From the NCBI RefSeq assembly GCF_017168235.1, contig NZ_JABFAO010000001.1:394048-458047 (forward strand): a DNA stretch of 64,000 bases, in the 5' to 3' direction. The position numbers were made by a program, and so were the translations under genes. Each line of letters opens with the position of its first letter. Positions within the stretch are counted from its first letter, which is position 1. This stretch comes from Rhodococcus sp. KRD197 (GTDB lineage: Bacteria > Actinomycetota > Actinomycetes > Mycobacteriales > Mycobacteriaceae). A model generated the notes under the pieces. The model was not told where the DNA came from and made no database searches. It saw only the letters and a program-made list of their open reading frames with translations. This document shows, piece by piece, positions 1 to 7,739 of this stretch.

Positions 1-595
1 CCCATTGCGCGGTTGCACGGTGGTAGTCGAAGGCGGGTTCGCAACTCAACTCGAGTTCGACGGTGCCACTGACGCACTTGACCGTTCGAAGAAGAATGTG
101 TTCCGCGTCCCAGTCCGATGGGGCACGCTTGTGCGTGCGTGAGCGCTGATCGGTGTTGTGCCACGGTCCCATGACGAGCGCGTCGCGGACGATGAGCCAG
201 CCCGTCTCGGTCTGCCAGGTTGTCTCGACGATGAGTCCGCCAGGGAGATAGCGGCGGGCCGCTGGAACCGAGTGGCCGTACGGTCCCACTCTGAAGTGGC
301 CGGCGCTGCGGTCCAGTACCGCCCCGAAGACGCTGGGGGAGTCTGCGCGGGGAATGCACATCCACTCGACGGAGCCGTTGCGTGCGATGAGGCACGTCGT
401 CTCGCAATCGGACAGGAACGCGTAATCGTCGATCGGGGGAAAGGAGCTGCGATAGGAGAGTGGGGCGGTGACCGGAGCCTCGAGGCTCGTCAACGCACCC
501 TCCTTCAGCTCTTCCTGGGGTTCGCGCATGTCGGGCGGCGGCAACTCGTCGCTGCGCACGGGTTCAACGTTCACCGGCTCCTCGAAGGCAGTCAT
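1..595 (-). CDS. treH: GH15-family trehalase, N-terminal part (runs off window)
   Basis: Reading the minus strand from an ATG at 595 gives 198 open residues up to the window edge, so only the N-terminus is present. After about 45 variable residues comes the opening of bacterial GH15 enzymes: a DDYAFLSDCETTCLIA stretch, then NGSVEWMCIPRADSPSVFG. This matches the mycobacterial trehalase family (alpha,alpha-trehalose to two glucose; Rv2402 type), which also lies beside the sulfate transporter in mycobacteria. The catalytic glutamates lie further downstream and are not in the window. A general glucoamylase-like GH15 role remains possible. Upstream, the divergent gene begins at 688, leaving about 90 bases for both promoters. 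Confidence 0.85.
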   Translation of the reverse strand, partial: MTAFEEPVNVEPVRSDELPPPDMREPQEELKEGALTSLEAPVTAPLSYRSSFPPIDDYAFLSDCETTCLIARNGSVEWMCIPRADSPSVFGAVLDRSAGHFRVGPYGHSVPAARRYLPGGLIVETTWQTETGWLIVRDALVMGPWHNTDQRSRTHKRAPSDWDAEHILLRTVKCVSGTVELELSCEPAFDYHRATAQW

Positions 596-687
596 CGGTC
601 AATCATCGGTGCCGGACTGCCCGCCGTCCACTGCTGACCCGTCGACCGCTGACTGTTGTCGGTGTGGCGCACCGTTAGGGTGAGAGC

Positions 688-918
688 GTGAATGCGATCG
701 CGACGTGGTGGGACGGGGTGGAACTGTGGATCATCGGGCTGCCTTTCATCCCGCAGTCGATCGTCGTGCTTCTCGTGGTGGTTCCCATCGCCTTCGGTTT
801 GTCCCGATTGTTCGATCACGTGCTGGCCGAAATTCTCCGCGTTCTCGGACGCGATGCGCGCCCCGAGAGCGATGCGGTCTCGCCCGCATCTGACGTACCG
901 CCTACGGAAGGTCGCTGA
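688..918 (+). CDS. small conserved membrane protein
   Basis: A 76-residue protein starting at GTG 688. Residues about 10-45 are one long hydrophobic stretch (IIGLPFIPQSIVVLLVVVPI) followed by an amphipathic part and an acidic, Pro/Ser-rich tail, so it is probably a single-pass inner-membrane protein. Its position between a trehalase and the sulfate transporter operon corresponds to the small Rv2401A/Rv2401 genes of M. tuberculosis. Its stop overlaps the next small gene by one base (TGATG), which suggests the two are translated together. No known domain is recognisable and no function can be given. Confidence 0.65.
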   Translation: MNAIATWWDGVELWIIGLPFIPQSIVVLLVVVPIAFGLSRLFDHVLAEILRVLGRDARPESDAVSPASDVPPTEGR

Positions 919-995
919 TGCCCAAGTCGAGAGTCACCCTCGCGCTGATCGCACTGCTCGTGCTCGTCGTGCTCGCCTGGTTCTTCACCCGGTAG
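918..995 (+). CDS. 25-residue membrane micropeptide
   Basis: An ATG overlapping the stop of the preceding gene opens a 25-codon reading frame ending in TAG at 993-995. The peptide begins MPKSR and is followed by an almost uninterrupted run of Leu, Val, Ala and Ile, ending WFFTR. A positively charged start, one membrane helix and a short polar end is a typical layout for small membrane proteins. The TGATG coupling to the upstream small membrane gene is the main support for translation. A chance ORF is possible because hydrophobic runs are easily encoded in GC-rich DNA. Confidence 0.5.
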   Translation: MPKSRVTLALIALLVLVVLAWFFTR

Positions 996-1020
996 CGCGA
1001 GCGGTTCGTCGGCAGCGTGA

Positions 1021-1050
1021 TTGGGTCCGGCCGCGCCACTCTGCTAGATT
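1021..1050 (+). promoter_or_regulatory. predicted promoter for leaderless Cys-rich sORF and subI operon
   Basis: TTGGGT at 1021-1026 and TAGATT at 1045-1050 are separated by 18 bases. TAGATT fits the actinobacterial -10 form TANNNT. Seven bases later lies GTG at 1058, where transcription would be expected to begin, so the transcript would be leaderless. Confidence 0.55.
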
Positions 1051-1057
1051 TTGCTCC

Positions 1058-1159
1058 GTGTCTGCCGCTGCCGCCTACCGGGTCCGCCATGAACTGGCGT
1101 TGATCGCAGTCGGCATGCTCGCGGTTGCTGATATCGACTGTTGTCGATCCATCTCCTAG
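1058..1159 (+). CDS. leaderless polycysteine leader peptide upstream of sulfate transporter
   Basis: A 33-codon ORF begins with GTG exactly 7 bases after a TANNNT -10 element, so the start codon is likely the 5' end of the mRNA. The peptide ends ADIDCCRSIS, with tandem TGT TGT codons at positions 28-29, five codons before the stop. Leaderless short ORFs with clustered Cys codons upstream of sulfur genes act as cysteine-responsive attenuators in mycobacteria: when Cys-tRNA is plentiful, translation finishes and expression of the operon falls. Here the ORF lies 200 bases before subI, which fits that role. The mechanism in this organism is inferred from that precedent. The peptide itself probably has no function. 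Confidence 0.6.
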   Translation: MSAAAAYRVRHELALIAVGMLAVADIDCCRSIS

Positions 1160-1359
1160 CGCCCGGCTGCCCACCAGGCCACGCTGCCCCGTCTCCGACG
1201 TGAAACGCGCACCGTGACCGGTCCGGCATCGATCTGCGCCTCGCATGCAACACGCTTCGCGCGAGGTCGCACCGGTGCGCTCGGAAATCGAATGATGCAG
1301 GGTGCCGATGTGCTCTGCTTCGATCGTAGTTCACTTCCGATGACGAAAGGCACTTCTCG
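1160..1359 (+). promoter_or_regulatory. untranslated leader between Cys sORF and subI, candidate attenuator
   Basis: No further coding frame with good features was found in these 200 bases. GCGCACCG at 1207-1214 can pair with CGGTGCGC at 1273-1280. The self-complementary GCACCGGTGC (1269-1278) overlaps the 3' arm, so two alternative folds are possible. That is the arrangement expected of an attenuator, but no U-tract is present and folding was not calculated. A GAAAGG ribosome site lies shortly before the subI ATG. Confidence 0.35.
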
Positions 1360-2382
1360 ATGAGGCGCAACTCTCGATACCTGGTCACCACGATCGCCGT
1401 TGTATGCAGCCTCGTTCTCGGCGCGTGTGCGGGAGGTTCGAGTGACGTCGTGGGCGGAGAATCGCCGACAAGCGACGGTGAGGGTCTGATTCTGGTCGCC
1501 TATGCGGTGCCGAAGAACGGGTGGGACGCGATCGCCGTGGCGTTCGGTGCCGGTGGGGACAGCGAAGAAAGCTCGATCAACGGCGACTACGGACCGTCCG
1601 GAAATCAGTCGCGCAAGGTCGTCGACGGTGCGCCCGCCGACATTGTCAACTTCTCGGTCGAGCCCGATATGACCCGCCTGGTCGACGCCGGGAAGGTGGA
1701 CGAGGACTGGAACCAGAATGCCTACGGCGGAGTACCTTTCGGATCCGTGGTGACGTTGGTGGTCCGCGAGGGCAACCCCAAGAACATACAGACGTGGGAC
1801 GATCTGCTCGAGCCGGGCATCGAGGTGATCAGCCCCAGCCCACTGAGCTCCGGATCGGCCAAATGGAATCTGCTCGCCCCGTACGCCGCCAAGAGCAACG
1901 GCGGGCAGGACCGAGCAGCGGGTCTGGCGTACGTCGAGGAATTGGTGTACGAGCATTTCCCGGTGCAACCCGAATCCGGCCGCGCCGCAACGGAGGCATT
2001 TCTGCAGGGGCAGGGAGATGTGCTGTTGAGCTATGAGAACGAAGCCCTCCTGATCGAGGAGATGGGCCAGAATGTCGAACATGTCGACCTCGCGGACACG
2101 TTCAGAATCGACAACCCGGTGGCGGTGGTGAACACGAGTTCCCAACTCGACAAGGCCAACGAACTCAACGACTACCTTTACACCGAGCAGGGTCAGCGAG
2201 TTTGGGCCGACTCCGGCTTTCGGCCCGTCGACCCCGCCATCGCAGCGGAGTACTCCGACATCTTCCACACCCCGGAGAACCTGTACACGATCGACGATCT
2301 CGGCGGCTGGACGACGATCGACGACGAACTGTTCGGCGAGAACGGGGCCATCACGGTCATTTACGAAGAAAGCACCCGCTGA
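1360..2382 (+). CDS. subI: sulfate ABC transporter substrate-binding lipoprotein
   Basis: 340 residues, ATG preceded by GAAAGG. The N-terminus has a charged start, a hydrophobic core and a lipobox (LVLGACAGG), so it is exported and lipid-anchored at about Cys23. The mature part matches sulfate/thiosulfate-binding proteins (Sbp/CysP): VAYAVPKNGWDAI, PADIVNFSVEPDMTRLVDAG and a late WTTIDDELFGENG segment. It captures sulfate outside the membrane and delivers it to the CysTW permease encoded immediately downstream (1-base overlap with cysT). The gene order subI-cysT-cysW-cysA is the same as in mycobacteria. Expression is probably tied to cysteine supply through the Cys-codon sORF upstream. Confidence 0.93.
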   Translation: MRRNSRYLVTTIAVVCSLVLGACAGGSSDVVGGESPTSDGEGLILVAYAVPKNGWDAIAVAFGAGGDSEESSINGDYGPSGNQSRKVVDGAPADIVNFSVEPDMTRLVDAGKVDEDWNQNAYGGVPFGSVVTLVVREGNPKNIQTWDDLLEPGIEVISPSPLSSGSAKWNLLAPYAAKSNGGQDRAAGLAYVEELVYEHFPVQPESGRAATEAFLQGQGDVLLSYENEALLIEEMGQNVEHVDLADTFRIDNPVAVVNTSSQLDKANELNDYLYTEQGQRVWADSGFRPVDPAIAAEYSDIFHTPENLYTIDDLGGWTTIDDELFGENGAITVIYEESTR

Positions 2383-3233
2383 TGGCCACTGAACCGAAAA
2401 ATCGGCACCCCGCGCCGACGACGGGGCGCAAATTCCGCGGGCCGGGTTCGGTGGGTCCGCTCGGTCTCGGCGTCGCGGTTCTGTGGCTGAGCGTCATCGT
2501 TCTGCTGCCGCTCGCGGCGCTGACGGTCACCTCGTTCGACGCCGGTCTCGGTGGATTCTGGGACGCAGTGACATCCCCCCGCGCGCTCGCGACGTTCAAG
2601 GTGACACTGGAGGTGTCGGCCGCTGCAGCCGTGATCAACCTCGTGTTCGGCACGCTCATCGCGTGGGTGCTCGTGCGTGACGAGTTTCCCGGTAAGCGGT
2701 TCGTCAACGCGATCATCGATCTCCCGTTCGCGCTGCCGACCATCGTGGCGAGTCTGGTCCTGTTGTCTCTGTACGGTCCGGGTAGTCCGATCGGTCTGGT
2801 CTTCAACGCCACCAAGCCGGCTGTTGTGGTAGCCCTGCTCTTCGTGACCCTGCCGTTCGTGGTGCGTGCGGTGCAGCCTGTGCTCATCGAACTCGACCGC
2901 GAGGTCGAGGAGGCAGCCGCGTCGCTGGGGGCGAACAACTGGACCATCTTCCGGTCGATCGTGCTGCCGGTCCTCTTGCCCGCCATCCTCAGCGGTGCCG
3001 GGTTGGCGTTCGCCCGGGCCATCGGTGAGTTCGGATCGGTGGTCCTCATCGGCGGCAATATTCCCGGAGAAACACAGATCGCGTCGCAGTACATCCGGGA
3101 ACTGATCGAGTACGACCAGGCGACGGAAGCGGCAGCCATCTCAGTGGTGTTGCTTGCGTTGGCTTTCGTCGTGCTCTTCGTCCTTCGCATCGTCGGCAAT
3201 CGTCTGGCTCGCCGAGAGGAGCAGATTCGATGA
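2382..3233 (+). CDS. cysT: sulfate ABC transporter permease CysT
   Basis: 283 residues starting at an ATG that overlaps the subI stop by one base. After a basic N-terminus there are about six membrane segments. The cytoplasmic EAA loop that contacts the ATPase reads EEAAASLGANNWTIFRSIVL, followed by LPAILSGAGLAFARAIGEFGS, typical of CysT. It forms the heterodimeric membrane channel with CysW for sulfate and thiosulfate import. Its last bases overlap the cysW ATG by 4 (ATGA), indicating coupled translation. Confidence 0.95.
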   Translation: MATEPKNRHPAPTTGRKFRGPGSVGPLGLGVAVLWLSVIVLLPLAALTVTSFDAGLGGFWDAVTSPRALATFKVTLEVSAAAAVINLVFGTLIAWVLVRDEFPGKRFVNAIIDLPFALPTIVASLVLLSLYGPGSPIGLVFNATKPAVVVALLFVTLPFVVRAVQPVLIELDREVEEAAASLGANNWTIFRSIVLPVLLPAILSGAGLAFARAIGEFGSVVLIGGNIPGETQIASQYIRELIEYDQATEAAAISVVLLALAFVVLFVLRIVGNRLARREEQIR

Positions 3234-4033
3234 AGATCGGATTGCCGGTCAAGCTTTCCCTGCGCGCGGCCGCGCTGCTGTATCTCGCCGTGCTGGTGCT
3301 GTTTCCGCTCGGCGCCATCCTCTACCGCACGTTCGAGAACGGTTTCCTGGAGTTCTGGGGTCTGATCACGACCCCGGCGGCGCAATCGGCGCTGCAGCTC
3401 TCGCTCCTGATCGTCGCGATCGTCGTGCCCCTCAATGTGGTTTTCGGGGTCATCACCGCGCTGGCGCTCGTGCGAGGTCGGTTCCGGGGCAAAGGCATCG
3501 TCGAGGCCATCGTCGACCTGCCGTTCGCGGTGTCGCCCATCGTCATCGGCGTCGCACTGATCTTGCTGTGGGGTGCGAACGGGTGGTTCGGGGGGCTCGA
3601 GAGCCTTGGCTTCACGGTCATTTTCGCGCTGCCCGGCATGGTGATCGCCACCATCTTCGTCACCCTTCCGTTCGTCGTTCGTGAAGTCGAACCCGTGTTG
3701 TACGAGATCGGCGAGGAGCAAGAAGAGGCGGCCTCGACACTCGGCGCATCCTCGTTGCAGACGTTCTTCCGCATCACCCTCCCCGCTATTCGATGGGGTC
3801 TGACCTACGGAATCGTCCTGACGGTGGCTCGTTCGCTCGGCGAGTTCGGCGCCGTCATCATGGTCTCGACCAACCTGCCCGGGATATCGCAGACGCTGAC
3901 GCTCCTGGTCAGCTCGCGGTACGAGGACTTCAACCAGCAGGGGGCGTATGCCGCGTCCACCCTGCTCATGGCCATCGCCGTCATCGTGTTGCTGCTGATG
4001 ACTGCCCTCGACAAGAAGAGGACGAATCAATGA
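3230..4033 (+). CDS. cysW: sulfate ABC transporter permease CysW
   Basis: 267 residues with about six membrane segments and the EAA motif [24 protein letters not shown] near residue 165. The end region [23 protein letters not shown] matches CysW. It pairs with CysT to form the sulfate channel. It overlaps cysT by 4 bases at its start and cysA by 4 bases at its end, so cysT, cysW and cysA form one tightly coupled cluster. Confidence 0.95.
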   Translation: MKIGLPVKLSLRAAALLYLAVLVLFPLGAILYRTFENGFLEFWGLITTPAAQSALQLSLLIVAIVVPLNVVFGVITALALVRGRFRGKGIVEAIVDLPFAVSPIVIGVALILLWGANGWFGGLESLGFTVIFALPGMVIATIFVTLPFVVREVEPVLYEIGEEQEEAASTLGASSLQTFFRITLPAIRWGLTYGIVLTVARSLGEFGAVIMVSTNLPGISQTLTLLVSSRYEDFNQQGAYAASTLLMAIAVIVLLLMTALDKKRTNQ

Positions 4034-5073
4034 CCGCACGAACCTCCGGCGAGATCGAGATCTCGGTCGTCGGCGCCAACAAGAACTACGGCGATTTCGC
4101 GGCCCTCGACAATGTCAGCATCGACATCCCGAAGGGGTCACTGACTGCGCTGCTCGGGCCCAGCGGCTCCGGTAAGTCCACGCTGCTCCGGTCGATAGCA
4201 GGCCTCGAGCAACTCGATTCCGGACAGGTGATCTTGGCGGGACAGGATGTGACCTGGATCAGTCCGCAACGCCGCGAGATCGGGTTCGTCTTCCAGCATT
4301 ATGCGGCCTTCAAACACCTGAGCGTGCGCGACAACGTGGCATTCGGCCTCAAGATCAGAAAGCGGCCGAAGGCCGAGATCAAGCGCAAGGTCGACGAGCT
4401 GTTGGAAATCGTCGGTCTAGCCGGATTTCAGGCCCGCTTTCCGGCGCAGCTGTCCGGTGGCCAGCGCCAACGTATGGCGCTGGCGCGGGCCCTCGCTGTC
4501 GACCCACAGGTTCTGCTTCTGGACGAGCCCTTCGGCGCCCTCGATGCCAAGGTCCGCGAGGATCTGCGCAGCTGGTTGCGCCGCCTGCACGACGAAGTGC
4601 ATGTCACCACGGTTCTCGTCACACATGACCAGGAGGAAGCTCTGGACGTGGCCGACCGCATCGCCGTGCTCAACAAGGGACGAATCGAGCAGGTCGGTAC
4701 ACCGGAGGATCTCTACGACCGTCCGGGAAACGACTTCGTGATGTCGTTTCTCGGGCAGGTCGCCAGGTTGAACGGGTTGCTCGTGCGCCCGCACGATATC
4801 CGGGTGGGCCGCGATCCTTCGCTCGCGCTCGCGGAGGAGAACGGCACGGCGGGATCGGCCGGGGTCACCCGCGCCGTCGTCGAACGCGTCGTTCACCTCG
4901 GATTCGAGGTGAAGGTGGAGCTCGAGAACTCGGCGACAGGCGAACAGTTCACCGCGCAGATCACTCGCGGAGACAGTGAGGCACTGCAGTTGAATCCAGG
5001 TGACACGGTGTACGTGCGAGCGACGCGGATTCCCAGGATCGCTGCGCCCAGTGGCTCGACGGAATCGAACTGA
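4030..5073 (+). CDS. cysA: sulfate ABC transporter ATPase CysA
   Basis: 347 residues; the ATG at 4030 overlaps the cysW stop and aligns with the normal CysA start. The ABC domain has Walker [10 protein letters not shown] (43-51), Q-loop FVFQHYA, signature LSGGQRQR, Walker B LLLDEP and switch His in LVTHD. The C-terminal ~100 residues (from about [11 protein letters not shown]) are the TOBE/regulatory domain of CysA/MalK-type ATPases. It powers sulfate import through CysTW. This is the last gene of the operon; the next gene is preceded by its own regulatory box. Confidence 0.95.
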   Translation: MTARTSGEIEISVVGANKNYGDFAALDNVSIDIPKGSLTALLGPSGSGKSTLLRSIAGLEQLDSGQVILAGQDVTWISPQRREIGFVFQHYAAFKHLSVRDNVAFGLKIRKRPKAEIKRKVDELLEIVGLAGFQARFPAQLSGGQRQRMALARALAVDPQVLLLDEPFGALDAKVREDLRSWLRRLHDEVHVTTVLVTHDQEEALDVADRIAVLNKGRIEQVGTPEDLYDRPGNDFVMSFLGQVARLNGLLVRPHDIRVGRDPSLALAEENGTAGSAGVTRAVVERVVHLGFEVKVELENSATGEQFTAQITRGDSEALQLNPGDTVYVRATRIPRIAAPSGSTESN

Positions 5074-5085
5074 GGGTAGGGCAAT

Positions 5086-5104
5086 GTAGTTGAGGCTGGC
5101 CTAA
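5086..5104 (+). promoter_or_regulatory. IdeR/DtxR-like iron box
   Basis: The 19 bases GTAGTTGAGGCTGGCCTAA match 14 of 19 positions of the IdeR/DtxR consensus (TTAGGTTAGGCTAACCTAA). The site lies about 50 bases before the start of an iron-binding lipoprotein gene, where repression by Fe-loaded IdeR is expected. Binding is inferred from motif and context. Confidence 0.55.
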
Positions 5105-5156
5105 GGGTGTATGTTTTCTCTGTTATGTCGGTTTCTTTTCGACCTTCAGGAGAATC

Positions 5157-6191
5157 GTGAACCTCACCCGTCGTCTGGCTCTGCTCTCGTGCAGTGCAAC
5201 CCTCGCCGTAGGCCTGGTCGCCTGCAGTTCTTCGTCCACCGATTCCGAAGCGACCGAGGCATCCGAAGCCGAGTCCACCGTTGTCGTGTACTCCGGCCGC
5301 GACGAGGATCTCGTCGACCCGCTCATCGAACGAATCGGTGGCGAGATCGAGGTCGACTACTCCGGAAACACCAACGCCCAGGCCGCCAAAATCCTCGAAG
5401 AGGGCGATGCGACGCCGGCCGACGTGTTCTACGGCCAGGACGCGGGCGCACTGGGCGCACTCGACGAGGCCGGCCTACTGGCGCCATTGCCGCAGGACAT
5501 CCTCGAGCTCGTTCCCGAGCAGTACCGCGGCGCGGACGGCACCTGGGTCGCCACCTCGGCGCGCGCCCGCGTACTCGCCTACAACTCCGACGAGGTAGAG
5601 GCCGCGGACCTGCCGACCGGCATCGACGGACTGCTGGACCCACGCTGGCGCGGACAGGTCGGCTATGCACCGACGAACGCCTCGTTCCAGTCCTTCGTCA
5701 CTGCGCTTCGAGTGCAACGCGGTGAGGACGGCGCCCGCGAGTGGCTCGAGGCATTCGCCGCCAACGAACCGGTGGCATTCGAGGGCAATGGCCCGCTGAT
5801 GACCGCGGTCAACGACGGCCAGGTCGCCGCCGGGCTCACCAACCACTACTACTGGTACCCGTTCAAGGCAGAGAACGGAGACGACGCACCCATCGAGCTG
5901 CACTACTTCGAGCCCGGTGATCCCGGTGCGCTGGTCAACGTCGCCGGCGCCGGCGTGCTCGCGGCCTCGGACAACCAAGAAGCTGCGCAGGATTTCGTAC
6001 GGTCGCTGCTGACCGAGGAATCGCAGATGTACTTCGCGAACGAGACAGCCGAGTACCCGGTCATCGACGGTGTCACATCCGACTACGACCTGCCGCCGCT
6101 CACCGAGCTCGGCGCCTCGGATATCGACCTGGGCCAGCTGGCCTCGCTCGAGGAGACCCAGAAGCTGCTCACCGAGGTCGGAATGATCTAG
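5157..6191 (+). CDS. iron(III) ABC transporter substrate-binding lipoprotein (FbpA/FutA type)
   Basis: 344 residues, GTG start with a strong AGGAG 6 bases before. The signal ends in the lipobox LAVGLVACSSS, so it is a lipoprotein. The mature region (STVVVYSGRDEDLVDPLIER..., then PADVFYGQDAGALGAL) is that of ferric-iron binding proteins of the FbpA/FutA1 class, and the tyrosine pair in LTNHYYWYPFK corresponds to their iron ligands. It binds Fe3+ outside the cell for the adjacent permease and ATPase. The iron box just upstream supports iron-regulated expression. Another oxyanion as substrate is less likely given the tyrosines. Confidence 0.85.
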   Translation: MNLTRRLALLSCSATLAVGLVACSSSSTDSEATEASEAESTVVVYSGRDEDLVDPLIERIGGEIEVDYSGNTNAQAAKILEEGDATPADVFYGQDAGALGALDEAGLLAPLPQDILELVPEQYRGADGTWVATSARARVLAYNSDEVEAADLPTGIDGLLDPRWRGQVGYAPTNASFQSFVTALRVQRGEDGAREWLEAFAANEPVAFEGNGPLMTAVNDGQVAAGLTNHYYWYPFKAENGDDAPIELHYFEPGDPGALVNVAGAGVLAASDNQEAAQDFVRSLLTEESQMYFANETAEYPVIDGVTSDYDLPPLTELGASDIDLGQLASLEETQKLLTEVGMI

Positions 6192-7739
6192 TTGGGTCCA
6201 CAGTTTCGCGGCCGTCCGTTGCTGGCGGTTGCCGCGTCCCTCGTAGCGCTGGGTGCGCTGACTCCACTGGTATACCTCGGAATTCGATCCTTGGACGGCG
6301 GGGTGGACAAGGCTGCGCGCCTGCTCTTTCGGCAGCGCACAGCGGACCTCGCTCTGCGTACGGTGGCATTGACATCGGTGGTCGCGATCGCCTGTCTCGT
6401 GCTGGGGATGCTCGCCGCGTGGGCGGTGACGCGCACCGATCTCCCGGGGCGCTCGTTCTTCGCGATCGCACTGACCGCGCCACTCGCCATACCGTCCTAC
6501 GTCTCCGGGTACGTGTGGATAGCAGAATTCCCGGCGCTCGCCGGATTCGCGGGAGCTGCGCTGGTGTTGACGATGTCGTGTTTTCCGCTCGTCATGCTCC
6601 CGGTCGCGGCGGCGTTCGCCTCGGCCGATCCGGGCCGAGCCGAGGTGTCGAGGACGCTGGGCCGCAGCGCGCTCCGTACGGCTCTGACGGTGGAAGCACG
6701 CCACGTCGTACCGTCGGCAGCTGCGGGAGCGCTGTTGGTCTCGCTCTACACGATCAGTGACTTCGGGGCCGTCGCCCTCATGCGCTACGACGCCTTCACG
6801 CTGGGCATCTACAGCGCCTATCGCGGCGGTCTGGATCGAACCGCGGCGTCGGTGCTCGGTGCCGTTCTCGTGCTGATGGCCCTCGTTCTGACACTCGCTG
6901 AACGACGCGCCCGAAGAGGAGCCACCGCGCGGGTCGGTTCCGGCGCACCGCGGTCCGCGGAGCCGGTCATGCTCGGGCGATGGACGCTGCCCGCGCTTGC
7001 GGCGATCGCGGTTCTGTTCGCCATGGCGGTCGCAGTTCCGCTGCTCGGCCTCGTTCGCTGGCTCGTTCGTTCGTTGCGCTTCACCATCGATTGGGGGGAC
7101 GTGCTGGAGACCACGCTCGCGACACTGCGGTTCTCTACCTTCGCTGCCATTTTCGTGGTGATCATCGCCCTGCCCGTCGCGCTATACGCGGCCCGATCCA
7201 CCTCACCACTCGCACGCGCCGCGGAGGTGTCCACTTTCGTTGCGCACGGTCTGCCGGGGATCACCGTCGGGTTGGCCGTGGTGTTTCTGGGCATTCGCTT
7301 TCTGCCGTCGATCTACCAGACCGCGGCACTGCTCGTTCTGGCCTACGCTGTGCTGTTCCTTCCCTTGGCCGTCGGCTCTGCGCGAGCGGCAATCGCTGCG
7401 AGCCCCCTCGTGCTCGAGGATGTCTCGCGCTCGCTCGGAAGCTCCCGTACCAGAACGGATCTGAGAGTGACCCTTCCTATCGCACTGCCCGGAATCGCCG
7501 CGGGCGGGGCCCTGGTGTTCCTCACGGTCGCCAAGGAACTGCCGGCGACGTTGCTGTTGCGTCCACGAGGTGTAGATACCTTGGCCACCGAACTATGGTC
7601 GACCACACAGGTTTTCAAGTACGGCGAAGCCGCACCCTATGCATTCGCTCTCATTCTCGTCTCCGCCGTTCCGACGTTCGTTCTCGATCGTGCCATTCGT
7701 CGGCGTCACGTGGCTGCAGTACCGGCGGGTCAGCTGTGA
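6192..7739 (+). CDS. iron(III) ABC transporter permease (FbpB type, fused double permease)
   Basis: 515 residues starting at TTG directly after the TAG of the binding-protein gene. It contains two permease halves, each with about six membrane helices: one before residue ~240 and one after, separated by the charged loop AERRARRGATARVGSG. This two-in-one layout is characteristic of FbpB/SfuB iron permeases. EAA-like loops are seen at SRTLGRSALRTALTVEARH and EDVSRSLGSSRTRTDLRVTL. It forms the channel for the upstream iron-binding protein and overlaps the ATPase start by 4 bases (GTGA). The TTG start is accepted because an in-frame alternative would delete the first helix. Confidence 0.88.
   Translation: MGPQFRGRPLLAVAASLVALGALTPLVYLGIRSLDGGVDKAARLLFRQRTADLALRTVALTSVVAIACLVLGMLAAWAVTRTDLPGRSFFAIALTAPLAIPSYVSGYVWIAEFPALAGFAGAALVLTMSCFPLVMLPVAAAFASADPGRAEVSRTLGRSALRTALTVEARHVVPSAAAGALLVSLYTISDFGAVALMRYDAFTLGIYSAYRGGLDRTAASVLGAVLVLMALVLTLAERRARRGATARVGSGAPRSAEPVMLGRWTLPALAAIAVLFAMAVAVPLLGLVRWLVRSLRFTIDWGDVLETTLATLRFSTFAAIFVVIIALPVALYAARSTSPLARAAEVSTFVAHGLPGITVGLAVVFLGIRFLPSIYQTAALLVLAYAVLFLPLAVGSARAAIAASPLVLEDVSRSLGSSRTRTDLRVTLPIALPGIAAGGALVFLTVAKELPATLLLRPRGVDTLATELWSTTQVFKYGEAAPYAFALILVSAVPTFVLDRAIRRRHVAAVPAGQL

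Noticed and set aside
1160..1359. S-box (SAM-I) or other riboswitch before subI
   Set aside because: None of the conserved riboswitch core sequences could be placed; the Cys-codon leader explains the region better.
2357..4039. 560-codon minus-strand open frame over cysT/cysW
   Set aside because: Antisense shadow of two membrane-protein genes; its sequence is Arg/Ser/Gln/Asp-rich and lacks any motif.
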